From the NCBI RefSeq assembly GCF_001613465.1, contig NZ_BDCK01000036.1, positions 1-64,000 of the forward strand: a stretch of DNA of 64,000 nucleotides, read 5' to 3'. A program made the position numbers and the translations under genes. The notes beneath the pieces were generated by a model. The model saw nothing but the letters and a program-made list of their open reading frames with translations, was not told the origin of the DNA and did no database searches. The stretch comes from Nocardia niwae NBRC 108934 = DSM 45340 (lineage in GTDB: Bacteria; Actinomycetota; Actinomycetes; Mycobacteriales; Mycobacteriaceae). Positions 54,201 through 64,000 of this stretch are shown one piece after another (positions within the stretch are counted from its first letter, which is position 1; every line of letters starts with the position of its first letter).

Positions 54201-54235
54201 CGTTACAGTTTGACATATACTGTCAAGCAGTAACG
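54201..54235. promoter_or_regulatory. 35-bp near-perfect palindrome, likely TetR operator
   Basis: The centre TTGACA-TATAC-TGTCAA (54210-54226) is perfect, and the outer arms CGTTAC (54201-54206) and GTAACG (54230-54235) also pair, with two mismatches between. It lies between the divergent alkyl-DHAP-synthase-like and TetR genes. TATACT (54216-54221) inside it is a strong -10 for the plus strand, so repressor binding would shut the promoter. Confidence 0.75.
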
Positions 54236-54298
54236 AACATCAGGACAGATTCCTCCTGGTCGACGCCCCGTCGGCCGCTCGACCCCGGTGGTGACGCT

Positions 54299-54934
54299 TT
54301 GACCGCTCCCGATGCCCCCGCCGAGCACCCCTCGGCGACCGACCTGGCGATCCTCGACGCCGCCCGCGCCTGCGTGGAGGAGTTCGGCGTGCGCCGCACC
54401 ACGCTCACCGAGGTGGCGCGGCGGGCGGGGGTCAGCAGGCCGACCGTCTACCGCCGCTGGCCGGACACCGGCGCGCTCGTGGCCGAACTGCTGGTTCGTG
54501 AGCTGCGCGGGATCGTGGCGGCGACCATGCCGTCGGCGGGCAACGCACGGGCCAGGCTGGTCGAGGGCGTGGTCGCCGGGTCCGCGACGATCCGGACGAA
54601 TCCACTGTTCGGCAAAATCTTCCGCACCGACACCGACCTGATGCTCACCTACGTCTTCGGCAGGCTCGGGCGCAACCAGCGCGCGCTGATCGAGCTGTTC
54701 GCGGCGGGTATCCGAGACGGCCAGCGGGACGGCTCGATCCGCGCGGGCGATCCGGAGCGGATGGCCACGATGCTGCTGCTGATCGCCCAGTCCGCGGTGC
54801 AGTCGGCGGGCACCGTCGCGCCACTGCTGGCGGGCGAGCACCTCGACACCGAACTCCGTCGCGCGATCGACGGCTACCTCGACGATCGCGCCCACGAAAC
54901 GGCCGAGGACGCCGCCCGAGCGCAGTCGCGATGA
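54299..54934 (+). CDS. TetR-family regulator of the glycerolipid block
   Basis: This 211-residue protein has an N-terminal TetR helix-turn-helix (RRTTLTEVARRAGVSRPTVYRRWPDTGALV, residues about 29-58) and a helical ligand-binding domain. The start is unusual: a TTG at 54299-54301 is the only start codon in frame near the helix-turn-helix. It precedes glpD by 42 bp on the same strand and is divergent from the alkyl-DHAP-synthase-like gene, with a palindromic operator between. It is likely autoregulated and may respond to a lipid or glycerol-3-phosphate metabolite. Confidence 0.85.
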   Translation: MTAPDAPAEHPSATDLAILDAARACVEEFGVRRTTLTEVARRAGVSRPTVYRRWPDTGALVAELLVRELRGIVAATMPSAGNARARLVEGVVAGSATIRTNPLFGKIFRTDTDLMLTYVFGRLGRNQRALIELFAAGIRDGQRDGSIRAGDPERMATMLLLIAQSAVQSAGTVAPLLAGEHLDTELRRAIDGYLDDRAHETAEDAARAQSR

Positions 54935-54976
54935 GTACTGCCCCGGCGCTGCCCACTGAATCCGAAAGGCATTGTG

Positions 54977-56518
54977 ATGAGTACTGATTCGGTGCGTACC
55001 GGAGACTCCGCCTTGAACGCCGCGCGCCGCGCCGCCGATCTGTCCCGGCTCGGCGACGGCGCCGAGATCGACGTCCTGGTGATCGGCGGCGGCGTCACCG
55101 GCGCGGGGGCCGCGCTGGAGGCCGCCGCCCGCGGGCTCCGCACCGTCCTGGTGGAACGCCACGACCTGGCCTTCGGCACCAGCCGCTGGAGTTCCAAATT
55201 GGTGCACGGCGGCCTGCGCTACCTGGCGAGCGGCCGGATCGGGATCGCCCACGAGAGCGCGGTGGAACGCGGCATCCTGCTGCGCACCACCGCGCCGCAT
55301 CTGGTGCGCCCGCTCCCCCAGCTGGTGCCGCTGCTGCCGAATGTCGGTACGACACAAGCCGCTCTGGTGCGCGCCGGTTTCCTGGCGGGCGACCTGCTGC
55401 GGCGCGGCGCGGGCACGCCCGCGGCGCTGCTGCCCCGGTCCCGGCGCGTCGCCGCCGCGGAGGCCGTGCGGCTCGCGCCGACCGTGCGGCGCGCGGACCT
55501 GCGCGGCGGCCTGCAAGCCTGGGACGGGCAACTGGTCGACGACGCACGCCTGGTCGTCGCGCTGGCGCGCACGGCGGCAGCGCACGGCGCGCGAGTCCTG
55601 ACCCGCGTCGAAGCGCGCGAGGTGACCGGGCAGACGGCCACCCTGCGCGACACCCGCACCGGCGAGACCCTCACGGTGCGACCGCGCACGGTGGTGAACG
55701 CCACCGGCGTCTGGGCCGATCAGGTGGACCCGAGCATCCGGCTGCGCCCGAGCCGCGGCACACATCTGGTGTTCTCCGCCGAATCCTTCGGCGGCCTCAC
55801 CGCGGCGCTCACCGTACCGGTGCCCGGCAGCATCGGCCGCTTCGTCTTCGCCTTCCCCGCCGCGCACGGCCGGGTGTACCTGGGCTTGACCGACGAGGAC
55901 GCGCCCGGCCCGGTACCCGACGAGCCCCGGCCCACCGCGACCGAAATCGATTTCCTGCTCGACACGATCAATCCGGCCCTGCGTGAGCCGTTGACTCGCA
56001 ACGATATTCGTGGCTCATACGCCGGATTGCGGCCACTGCTGCAGACCGCTGACGACAGCACGGCCGACATCTCCCGGCAGCACGCGGTGCTGCGTTCCCC
56101 GACCGGTGTCGTCACCGTCGTCGGGGGCAAGCTCACCACATACCGGAAGATGGCCGAGGACGCGATCGACGCCGCGGTCGCGCACGGAGGTCTCGCCGCG
56201 GGGCCGTCCCGGACCCGGCGGCTGCCGCTGGTGGGGGCGGTGTCCGGCGCGGCGCGCGACCGCATCGACGCCCCGCCCGTGCTGATCGAGCGCTACGGCA
56301 GTGAGGCGGCCTACGTACTGGCCGCGGCGCGGCGCGATCCCGCGCTCGCCGAGCCGGTCGCGCCCGGAATGGACGTGTTGGGCGCCGAATTCGCGTTCGC
56401 GGTGTCCCACGAGGGCGCGCTCGAGGCCGGAGATCTGCTGGATCGGCGCACCCGCATCGGCCTGGTCGCCGAGGACCGCGCCGCCGCGGCGCCCGCGGCC
56501 GCGCGCGCCCTCGCGTGA
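54977..56518 (+). CDS. glpD: Glycerol-3-phosphate dehydrogenase (FAD-dependent, GlpD)
   Basis: This 513-residue flavoprotein has the FAD loop VLVIGGGVTGAGAALEAAARGLRTVLVERHD and the family signature SSKLVHGGLRYL near residue 72. It has a long middle domain with GVWADQVDP and the GGKLTTYRKMAEDAID signature near 385. It oxidises glycerol-3-phosphate to dihydroxyacetone phosphate and passes electrons to the quinone pool. DHAP is the acceptor of the alkyl-DHAP-synthase pathway, so the product fits the divergent genes. The ATG at 54977 (preceded by a GTG at 54974) starts the conserved frame. Confidence 0.93.
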   Translation: MSTDSVRTGDSALNAARRAADLSRLGDGAEIDVLVIGGGVTGAGAALEAAARGLRTVLVERHDLAFGTSRWSSKLVHGGLRYLASGRIGIAHESAVERGILLRTTAPHLVRPLPQLVPLLPNVGTTQAALVRAGFLAGDLLRRGAGTPAALLPRSRRVAAAEAVRLAPTVRRADLRGGLQAWDGQLVDDARLVVALARTAAAHGARVLTRVEAREVTGQTATLRDTRTGETLTVRPRTVVNATGVWADQVDPSIRLRPSRGTHLVFSAESFGGLTAALTVPVPGSIGRFVFAFPAAHGRVYLGLTDEDAPGPVPDEPRPTATEIDFLLDTINPALREPLTRNDIRGSYAGLRPLLQTADDSTADISRQHAVLRSPTGVVTVVGGKLTTYRKMAEDAIDAAVAHGGLAAGPSRTRRLPLVGAVSGAARDRIDAPPVLIERYGSEAAYVLAAARRDPALAEPVAPGMDVLGAEFAFAVSHEGALEAGDLLDRRTRIGLVAEDRAAAAPAAARALA

Positions 56519-56530
56519 TTCACCGCGGGT

Positions 56531-57049
56531 TCAGTCCATCGCCCACTCGGTCAGTTCCGCGCGCATGCAAGCACGCGGCCAGCGGTCGAGGCCGTGTGCC
56601 CGTTCGGCCGCACGCAGGGCGATCAACCCCGGCGTCTCCTCGTCCGACGACAGGTACCGGAAGCCGAGCCGCTCGTAATACGGACCGTTCCACGGCACCT
56701 CGGTGAAGGTGGTCAACGTCATCGCGGGCAGGCCCGCCGTGGCGGCCCATCGAGCGGCCCGATCGATCAGGTGTTTGCCGATCCGGCGCCGGGCATGGTC
56801 CGGATGCACCGAAACCTGCTCGATATGGCCGTTTCCATCGACCACACCCGCGATCAGGTAGCCGATCGGCAGATCGGCGTCGATCTTCACCCAGGCGCGC
56901 CCGTCCCGTTGGAACTCGCGCAGCGTCGCCTTCGAGGGCGGTTCGTCGTCGGCTACGGCCGTCATGCCGATCTCCGCGAACGGCTTACCCGCCGCACGTT
57001 CGATCTCCTGCAGCACGGGTAGGTCTTCGGTCGTCGCGGGGCGGATCAC
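56531..57049 (-). CDS. GNAT-family N-acetyltransferase
   Basis: This 172-residue acetyltransferase has the acetyl-CoA loop VHPDHARRRIGKHLIDRA near residues 84-99 and the C-terminal YYERLGFRYLSSDEE. Its N-terminus MIRPATTEDLPVLQEIERAAGKPF is typical of small-molecule or protein N-acetylating GNATs. It converges on glpD with a 12-bp gap. The start is a GTG at 57047-57049. The substrate is unknown. Confidence 0.87.
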   Translation of the reverse strand: MIRPATTEDLPVLQEIERAAGKPFAEIGMTAVADDEPPSKATLREFQRDGRAWVKIDADLPIGYLIAGVVDGNGHIEQVSVHPDHARRRIGKHLIDRAARWAATAGLPAMTLTTFTEVPWNGPYYERLGFRYLSSDEETPGLIALRAAERAHGLDRWPRACMRAELTEWAMD

Positions 57050-57092
57050 CGGCCCATTGTGCAGCGGCCCACCGGACGCGGGCCAGCGAATT

Positions 57093-57764
57093 TCACCCCG
57101 CCGGGGTAGCGAGGATGCCGTTGATCAGCACTCGCACAGCCCAGGCCGCGCGGGCGTCGCCGTCACCCGACAGCAGTGCCTCCCGCATGGCCACGACGGT
57201 CGGATAACGGTCGGCGGGCAGTTCGGCGTAGCGCCGCTCGATCGCGGCGAGGTACTCCTGTTCGGTGCCGCCGCCGATGTCGTGCGCGCTCTGTTCGGCC
57301 GCCGAGGCGGTGACATGCAGATAGAGCAGGTCTACCGCCCAGGACGCGGTCCGGTCGTCCAAGCCCGCCTCGGTGAGCGCGCCGAGCATCAGCTCCACCA
57401 GCCGCAGCGCGTTCGGGCTGCTCGGAATCGCACCGAGCGCGACCAGCGCCAGCCCCTCGTGCCTGCTCATCGCCGCCACCATGGCGGCGGTCAGTGCGGT
57501 GAGCCGCTCCCGCCAGCTCGCCCCGGCCGGCTCCGGGACGGTGCCGAGGACGTGGTCGAGCATGGCGGCCATCAGGTCGTCGCGATTGGTGACGTACACG
57601 TACAGCGAGGCCGCCCCGGTGTCCAAGTCCTGCGCCACCCGGCGCATGGTCAGCGCCGCCGCACCGTCGCGGTCCAGGATGCGCAGACCGGTCTCGACGA
57701 TCACCTCGCGGCTCAGCGGAGCTTTGGCCGGGCGGGCCCGGCGGCTGACGGCTGCTGCGCTCAT
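57093..57764 (-). CDS. TetR-family regulator (tetracycline-repressor-like C-domain)
   Basis: This 223-residue regulator has the helix-turn-helix TMRRVAQDLDTGAASLYVYVTNRDDLMAAMLDHVL (residues about 41-75) and a C-terminal region similar to TetR_C proteins that bind tetracycline-like or other aromatic compounds. The ATG at 57762-57764 has TATGCT 6 nt upstream, so it is probably leaderless. No divergent target gene is adjacent: a 598-bp gap lies on its upstream side. Confidence 0.85.
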   Translation of the reverse strand: MSAAAVSRRARPAKAPLSREVIVETGLRILDRDGAAALTMRRVAQDLDTGAASLYVYVTNRDDLMAAMLDHVLGTVPEPAGASWRERLTALTAAMVAAMSRHEGLALVALGAIPSSPNALRLVELMLGALTEAGLDDRTASWAVDLLYLHVTASAAEQSAHDIGGGTEQEYLAAIERRYAELPADRYPTVVAMREALLSGDGDARAAWAVRVLINGILATPAG

Positions 57765-58362
57765 GGGCCGAGCATAACCACGGACGAACGGCGTTCGGGC
57801 AACCGGCGCGGGCCGGTGACGGAACCACCCGCGGCATGCCGTGGTCGGGGCCGGGCGACGCAACGGCGCAGTCGGGTCGACCTCCGGCGCCTTCGTCACC
57901 GCCCCGGTACCGACAAGTGGCCCGAATCAGCACAGCTTTCCTGCGGCGCGGTGGTGGCTGCAGCCCACCTGCGATGGGGGGCGATACGCCCGGCATGCGA
58001 CTGCGAGACACCGAGCGCGGCGGGGCAAATCTGCGGACCTGGTGGCGCGGCGGGGCCGCCAACCCGCACCGAGCGTCGGCAGTGTCGACGAATCCATCCG
58101 TGACCCATCACACAACGACGCGGCCCGGAGCATGACCGTCACCCATTGCGGAAAACGCCACAACGCGCAGCTCACAGCCTTGCCGACAGTCGAAGCAACC
58201 GCTCGCGAGAAGACGCGCGCCAGAGCGGGATTCGAGAACCCGACGGTATGCCGGAGCATTTCCGCATTCCGCTTCGCAATGCTCGCAGACCCCGGTTCGG
58301 TTGTCGCCGACGCTCTATGCTGGCTTCGGAATGCCGGTAGTGCGCCGGAAAGGAGGGCGCGG
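57765..58362. other. 598-bp noncoding gap between the TetR and FHA genes
   Basis: No open frame here has coding character. The left end holds the -10 box of the TetR gene (57771-57776, TATGCT on the minus strand). Bases 58120-58340 are visibly less GC-rich than their surroundings and probably contain regulatory DNA for the FHA gene. I could not identify a small RNA or a clear operator. Confidence 0.5.
57771..57776 (-). promoter_or_regulatory. -10 element for the leaderless TetR gene
   Basis: TATGCT on the minus strand lies 6 nt before the ATG at 57764, with no ribosome-binding site between. Confidence 0.45.
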
Positions 58363-59550
58363 GTGCGCAGGAAACCGTCCACCGTGGGTGTCGCACCGGG
58401 CGACGGACTCGTCGCCCGCTTCGGTGCGGTCGTCGCCTACCTCGGGGCCGAAACGACCTCCACGGACCGAATACTCGGCACCATCGAAGCCGTGGCCGAA
58501 GGGGAGCATCCCGGCGCCGCGCTGGCGCAACGCTTGGCCGCGGTGATCTTCGGCGCCACGGTCCAACCACCGCCGTTCGGCGTGGTCGCGCCCACCGGCG
58601 ACGGCCTGCTGATTCTGTTGCGCGGACCGGTGACCGCGGAGATCCAAGGCGCGGAGGGCGCCCGCCGCCTCGACGGCGGACGCGCGTTCACCTGGGTGGA
58701 CGAGATCGTGCGCGAACCGGTGCGCCGCATCACGATCGGCGCGGACACGGGCACGCCGCCGACCGCACTCCCCCGCACGGACCTGCGCGCAGGCGTGGTC
58801 CCCGGCGGTGGATTCGTCTTGCACGCCGCGGTGCGACGCGCCGGGAAGACCGTCGAGCCCCGCCCCTCCGAGTCCTCCACCAAGGGCGAGCCGGAGCCGA
58901 CGGCGGCGGCGGGATTCGCCGCGATGCCCGAACCGACCGGCGCCGACGACGCCGTCGCCCATCCGTCCCCGGCGGCCCGGCCGACCGGGTCGGCTCCGGT
59001 GGCCCGGCCGACCGAGTCGGCCCGCCTCCTGGCCAAACCCCGTCCGCCCCGGCACGTCCCGGATCGCCCGCTCGCCTGGTCCCAGGTGCAGCCCGCACAC
59101 GAACCGGTCGCCCTGCGCAAAGTCCCCGAGAACGGCGGAACCCGAGCCCCGCGCCCGGCCGCGGACGCGGCCGTCGGTGCGCTGGTCACGGAGGACGGCG
59201 AGGCCTACCCGCTGAACCGCGCCTACGTCATCGGGCGCGGGCCGCAGGTGGACGAATCGGTGCGCGCCGCCACCGCCGCGCCGATCGTCATCCAGCGCGA
59301 TCGCCACGTCTCACGCGTGCACGCGTATGTGTCGGTCGACGGCGGCAAGGTATACGTCCGGGACGCCGCCGCCACCTCGGGCACTTTCATCGCCGGTCCC
59401 GGCACCGATCAGTGGACCCGGATCAGCACGTCCCCGACAGAACTCCCGCCGGGCTGGCGCGTGCGCATCAGCGAGCGGATCCTCACCTATCGCGGCGACG
59501 AGCAACGCACAGGCACGGCCGATATCGCGGCAGCGCGCCGCCGATCCTGA
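58363..59550 (+). CDS. FHA-domain protein
   Basis: This 395-residue protein ends in a forkhead-associated domain (residues about 275-385): VIGRGPQVDE, RDRHVSRVHAYVSVDGGKVYVRD and TSGTFI, which binds phosphothreonine peptides. The N-terminal about 150 residues (GDGLVARFGAVVAYLG ... GVVAPTGDGLLILLRGP) form an unrecognised domain, and a Pro/Ala-rich linker joins the two. Such proteins often sit near Ser/Thr kinases or type VII secretion genes; neither is adjacent here. The GTG at 58363 has AGGAGG 6-7 nt upstream, which fixes the start. Confidence 0.82.
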   Translation: MRRKPSTVGVAPGDGLVARFGAVVAYLGAETTSTDRILGTIEAVAEGEHPGAALAQRLAAVIFGATVQPPPFGVVAPTGDGLLILLRGPVTAEIQGAEGARRLDGGRAFTWVDEIVREPVRRITIGADTGTPPTALPRTDLRAGVVPGGGFVLHAAVRRAGKTVEPRPSESSTKGEPEPTAAAGFAAMPEPTGADDAVAHPSPAARPTGSAPVARPTESARLLAKPRPPRHVPDRPLAWSQVQPAHEPVALRKVPENGGTRAPRPAADAAVGALVTEDGEAYPLNRAYVIGRGPQVDESVRAATAAPIVIQRDRHVSRVHAYVSVDGGKVYVRDAAATSGTFIAGPGTDQWTRISTSPTELPPGWRVRISERILTYRGDEQRTGTADIAAARRRS

Positions 59551-59775
59551 TCGCCCGATTCCTCGACCGACCGGAGCCGGGCGTCGAGCACCCGCTCCGG
59601 CATCCACAGAGAAGGACGTCGCGCGCCCGGATCGGTGCGACATGCGTGACGCACGTCCAGATCGGCGACGACGCAGGGCGGCCGGTCCCGCGCGCCCGGC
59701 CCGACTCGGGCGATGAGGACGCCCGGCCGGCCGGTCCCCGCCCGGTTCCGACCACACGGAGAGGACAATGGCGGC

Positions 59776-62066
<2,291 letters not shown>

Positions 62067-62073
<7 letters not shown>

Positions 62074-62262
62074 GCGGTCAGGCCCGGAGGCGGCAGCGCA
62101 GCGTAACCACGCAGGGCCCCGCTCATGCCGACAACACACACAGCATGAGCGGTCAGGCCCGCAGGCGGCAGCGCAGCGTAACCACGCAGGGCCCCGCTCA
62201 TGCCGACAACACACACAGCATGACCGGTCAGGCCCGGAGGCGGCAGCGCAGCGTAACCACGC
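62067..62262. repeat. 75-bp tandem repeat with inverted ends between fdhF and fdhD
   Basis: Units begin at 62070, 62145 and 62220; the first two are complete (75 bp, one difference), the third matches for 43 bp. Inside the first unit, GGCATGAGCGG (62067-62077) and CCGCTCATGCC (62119-62129) form perfect 11-bp inverted ends, with a further GGCCC/GGGCC pair inside; the second copy has the same arms over 10 bp. A 71-codon frame (62070-62285) overlaps both fdhF and fdhD as ATGA. It could be a REP-like palindromic element rather than a gene. Confidence 0.85.
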
Positions 62263-62281
62263 CGGACGAGAGGGACCGAGC

Positions 62282-63121
62282 ATGAGTCGCGTCACCGCTC
62301 GCCGCCGGATGCGCCGGATCACTCCCGGTGCGGACATCCAGCGTCCGGACACCCTCGCCGTCGAGGAGCCGCTGGAAATCCGCCTCGGCGGGCAGTCGCT
62401 GACGGTCACCATGCGCACACCGGGCGCCGACATCGATCTGGTGCACGGATTCCTGTTGAGCGAGGGCATCATCGGCTCTGCCGAGGACATCGTGGCGGCC
62501 CGTTACTGTGCGGGCACCGACGACGAGGGCCGCAACACCTACAACGTCCTCGATCTCACCCTGCGCACCTCCGTGCCGGTGCGGACCCGTTCCTTCCTCA
62601 CCACCGGAGCCTGCGGGCTGTGCGGCAAGACCGCTCTGGACGAAGTCCGCACCCGCACCCGATTTCCCCTGTCCCCCGGCGGCCCCGCGGTGGACACCCG
62701 CGTCCTGGCCGCCTTGCCGGACAGCCTGCGCGACCGCCAGTCCGTCTTCGACGCCACCGGCGGCCTGCACGCCGCCGGCCTGTTCACCTCCGAGGGCAGG
62801 CCACTGGCCGTGCGCGAGGACATCGGCAGGCACAATGCCGTCGACAAGGTGATCGGCTGGGCGCTCCGCGAAACTCGCGTACCCGGCCATGATCTCGTAC
62901 TGATCGTCAGCGGGCGCGCCTCCTTCGAACTGGTGCAGAAAGCCGTCATGGCCGGGATTCCGATACTCGGCGCGGTCTCCGCGCCCAGTTCGCTTGCCGT
63001 CGACCTCGCTGCCGAGGCCGGGCTCACCCTGGTCGGCTTCCTCCGCGGCGACACCATGAACATCTACAGCGCCCCCGAACGAGTCCACCGTGCCCCGGGT
63101 GCCGACTCGTTGTTGGCCTGA
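62282..63121 (+). CDS. fdhD: FdhD sulfurtransferase for formate dehydrogenase
   Basis: This 279-residue protein transfers sulfur to the molybdenum cofactor of FdhF-type enzymes. It has the redox CGLCGK near residue 108 (the CxxC that accepts sulfur), LAVREDIGRHNAVDKVIG near 178 and LIVSGRASFELVQKA. The ATG at 62282 follows the tandem repeat and is where the conserved N-terminus starts (ITPGADIQRPDTLAVEEPLEIRL). M. tuberculosis has the same pair as Rv2899c-Rv2900c. Its presence supports a real Mo-enzyme role for the upstream gene. Confidence 0.93.
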   Translation: MSRVTARRRMRRITPGADIQRPDTLAVEEPLEIRLGGQSLTVTMRTPGADIDLVHGFLLSEGIIGSAEDIVAARYCAGTDDEGRNTYNVLDLTLRTSVPVRTRSFLTTGACGLCGKTALDEVRTRTRFPLSPGGPAVDTRVLAALPDSLRDRQSVFDATGGLHAAGLFTSEGRPLAVREDIGRHNAVDKVIGWALRETRVPGHDLVLIVSGRASFELVQKAVMAGIPILGAVSAPSSLAVDLAAEAGLTLVGFLRGDTMNIYSAPERVHRAPGADSLLA

Positions 63122-63201
63122 CTCACTATTGCCCGCGCCGGGTACCCGTTTTACCGTGACTGCACGGAGCCGGAACGGGTTCGGCGAGAACGGAGCGGCC
63201 G

Positions 63202-63783
63202 ATGCGGATCTCGGTGGAGGGGAATTCCGATGGCCTGCGGGTGCGGATGCGATTCCAGCAGTACCGCCGCCTGTTGCTCACGCGCATCGTGCTGGCCGTC
63301 TTGGCGGTGCAAGGAGCGATCGTCGGCCTCTGGGCCACCCTCGCGCCGCAGTCCTGGTACACCAGTTTTCCGGGGTTCGGCATCCGGTGGGTGGCGGCGG
63401 ACGGCCCGTACAACCACCATCTGGCCGCCGACGTCGGGTCCTTCTTCCTGGCGCTGACAGCGGTGACGATCGCCGCGCTGGTGGTCAACCGGGTCACGGC
63501 GGCCCGGCTCGCCGGCATCGGCTGGCTGACCTTCGGCGTCCCCCATTTCCTGTACCACGTTCTCCACCACCCCGCCGGGCTCGGCGCGGCCAGCTTCACG
63601 GCCAGCGTGATCGCGGCTTTCCTGCTCGTGGCCGGTGGAGCGGTGTGTGTCTTCGTGCCGCCGCGCGGCGACCTGCCGCTGTCGGACCCGCAGCCGGTCA
63701 CCCTGCGTTTTCCGCGCCGCCGTCCGCGCGCCTCCGCCGATCGGCGAGCCCGGGACGCCCGTGGGAGATCACCACGGGCGTGA
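63202..63783 (+). CDS. Four-helix membrane protein, unknown
   Basis: I do not recognise the family with certainty. The 193-residue product has four hydrophobic segments (IVLAVLAVQGAIVGLWATL, GSFFLALTAVTIAALVV, LAGIGWLTFGVPHFLYHVL, ASFTASVIAAFLLVAGGAVCVFV). A His-rich turn (PHFLYHVLHH, and YNHHLAADVG) may bind metal or haem, and the tail is Arg-rich and cytosolic. The ATG at 63202 has GGAG upstream. It lies 80 bp after fdhD and is convergent with the mIHF-like gene. Confidence 0.65.
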   Translation: MRISVEGNSDGLRVRMRFQQYRRLLLTRIVLAVLAVQGAIVGLWATLAPQSWYTSFPGFGIRWVAADGPYNHHLAADVGSFFLALTAVTIAALVVNRVTAARLAGIGWLTFGVPHFLYHVLHHPAGLGAASFTASVIAAFLLVAGGAVCVFVPPRGDLPLSDPQPVTLRFPRRRPRASADRRARDARGRSPRA

Positions 63784-63830
63784 TCCGGTGCGTCCACGGA
63801 TGACCCCGCGGCCGCCGAATTCCCCGCCCG

Positions 63831-64000
63831 TCAGTCCTTCAGCGCTTCGAGCAGTGCCGCGCGCTGACGCGCGCCCAGACCACCGATGCGGCGATCCTCG
63901 GGGATCTCCGCCTGGTCCATCAACTTGGCGGCCTTCACCGGCCCGACACCGGGCAGCGCTTTGATCACCGCGGCCACCTTGGTCTTCTTGACCAGCTCGT
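63831..64000 (-). CDS. Actinobacterial IHF-like (mIHF) DNA-binding protein, C-terminal part
   Basis: The window holds the last 56 codons. The sequence VAAVIKALPGVGPVKAAKLM, then EDRRIGGLGARQRAALLEALKD, matches the helix-two-turn-helix half of mycobacterial integration host factor (mIHF, Rv1388), which bends DNA and helps organise the nucleoid. It differs from that protein at several positions (for example GGLG for RGLG), so it may be a second copy; the housekeeping mihF in related genomes lies beside gmk, which is not visible here. The N-terminal part is outside the window. Confidence 0.8.
   Translation of the reverse strand, partial: ELVKKTKVAAVIKALPGVGPVKAAKLMDQAEIPEDRRIGGLGARQRAALLEALKD

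Noticed and set aside
57927..58382. A 151-codon minus-strand gene in the gap before the FHA gene
   Set aside because: Composition and lack of ribosome-binding site or domain suggest chance; it also overlaps the FHA ribosome-binding site.

Overview
The window is high-GC actinobacterial chromosome, most likely a Nocardia or a close relative (order Mycobacteriales). Pointers are genes confined to or typical of that order: an OctT/GpgP pair of methylglucose-lipopolysaccharide metabolism, a DUF4233 gene between ndk and folC, type VII (ESX) accessory genes, an actinobacterial integration-host-factor-like protein, GTGA/ATGA gene overlaps, and many leaderless starts with a TANNNT -10 box 5-7 nt before the start codon. 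The genus is an inference from gene order and content; I could not run a search.

Layout. 1-5.7 kb (minus): comEA (cut by the window edge), a GNAT acetyltransferase, degV, octT, gpgP, rsfS and nadD, in the order remembered from M. tuberculosis Rv2415c-Rv2421c. 5.9-10.1 kb (minus): an HSP90-family ATPase translationally coupled to a helical-repeat (TPR-like) protein, and a small MmcQ/YjbR protein. 10.1-13.8 kb (minus): a VWA (CoxE-type) protein, a MoxR ATPase and proA. 13.9-17.2 kb (plus): a PfkB sugar kinase, a glutamine-synthetase homologue and an amidohydrolase that together resemble a split FluG. 17.3-26.5 kb: rtcB, an epoxide-hydrolase-like enzyme, a SLOG-like nucleotide-binding protein, a RecQ-type helicase with a C-terminal phosphoribosyltransferase-like domain, a tiny secreted protein, a MazEF-type toxin-antitoxin pair, a stand-alone LigD polymerase domain, a 2-hydroxyacid dehydrogenase and a GrpB-family protein. 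26.6-31.8 kb: a four-gene operon (esterase, SDR, ferritin-like protein, flavin monooxygenase) behind a promoter covered by a perfect palindrome, then a MerR regulator. 31.9-36.1 kb: an O-methyltransferase, a secreted protein, and an orphan ESX unit (EspG-like chaperone, small helical protein, PPE/WXG-like protein with a proline-rich tail).

36.2-48.9 kb (minus) returns to the conserved backbone: proB, obg, rpmA, rplU, rne, ndk, DUF4233, folC and valS (M. tuberculosis Rv2439c-Rv2448c order). 49.2-51.6 kb: a divergent flavoprotein and XRE-cupin regulator with a palindromic operator, then a P-loop protein. 51.6-56.5 kb: a glycerolipid block (diacylglycerol kinase, alkyl-DHAP-synthase-like flavoprotein, TetR regulator, glpD) around a 35-bp palindrome, matching the remembered gene content of Rv2249c-Rv2252. 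56.5-59.6 kb: a GNAT protein, a TetR regulator and an FHA protein. 59.8-63.1 kb: an FdhF/YdeP-type molybdoenzyme and its FdhD partner, separated by a 75-bp tandem repeat with inverted ends. The window ends with a membrane protein and the C-terminal part of an mIHF-like protein.

No rRNA, tRNA, CRISPR array, insertion sequence or prophage was recognised. The most interesting items are the HSP90/TPR pair, the SLOG plus RecQ-PRTase pair, the split FluG operon, the orphan ESX unit and the palindromic repeat between fdhF and fdhD.
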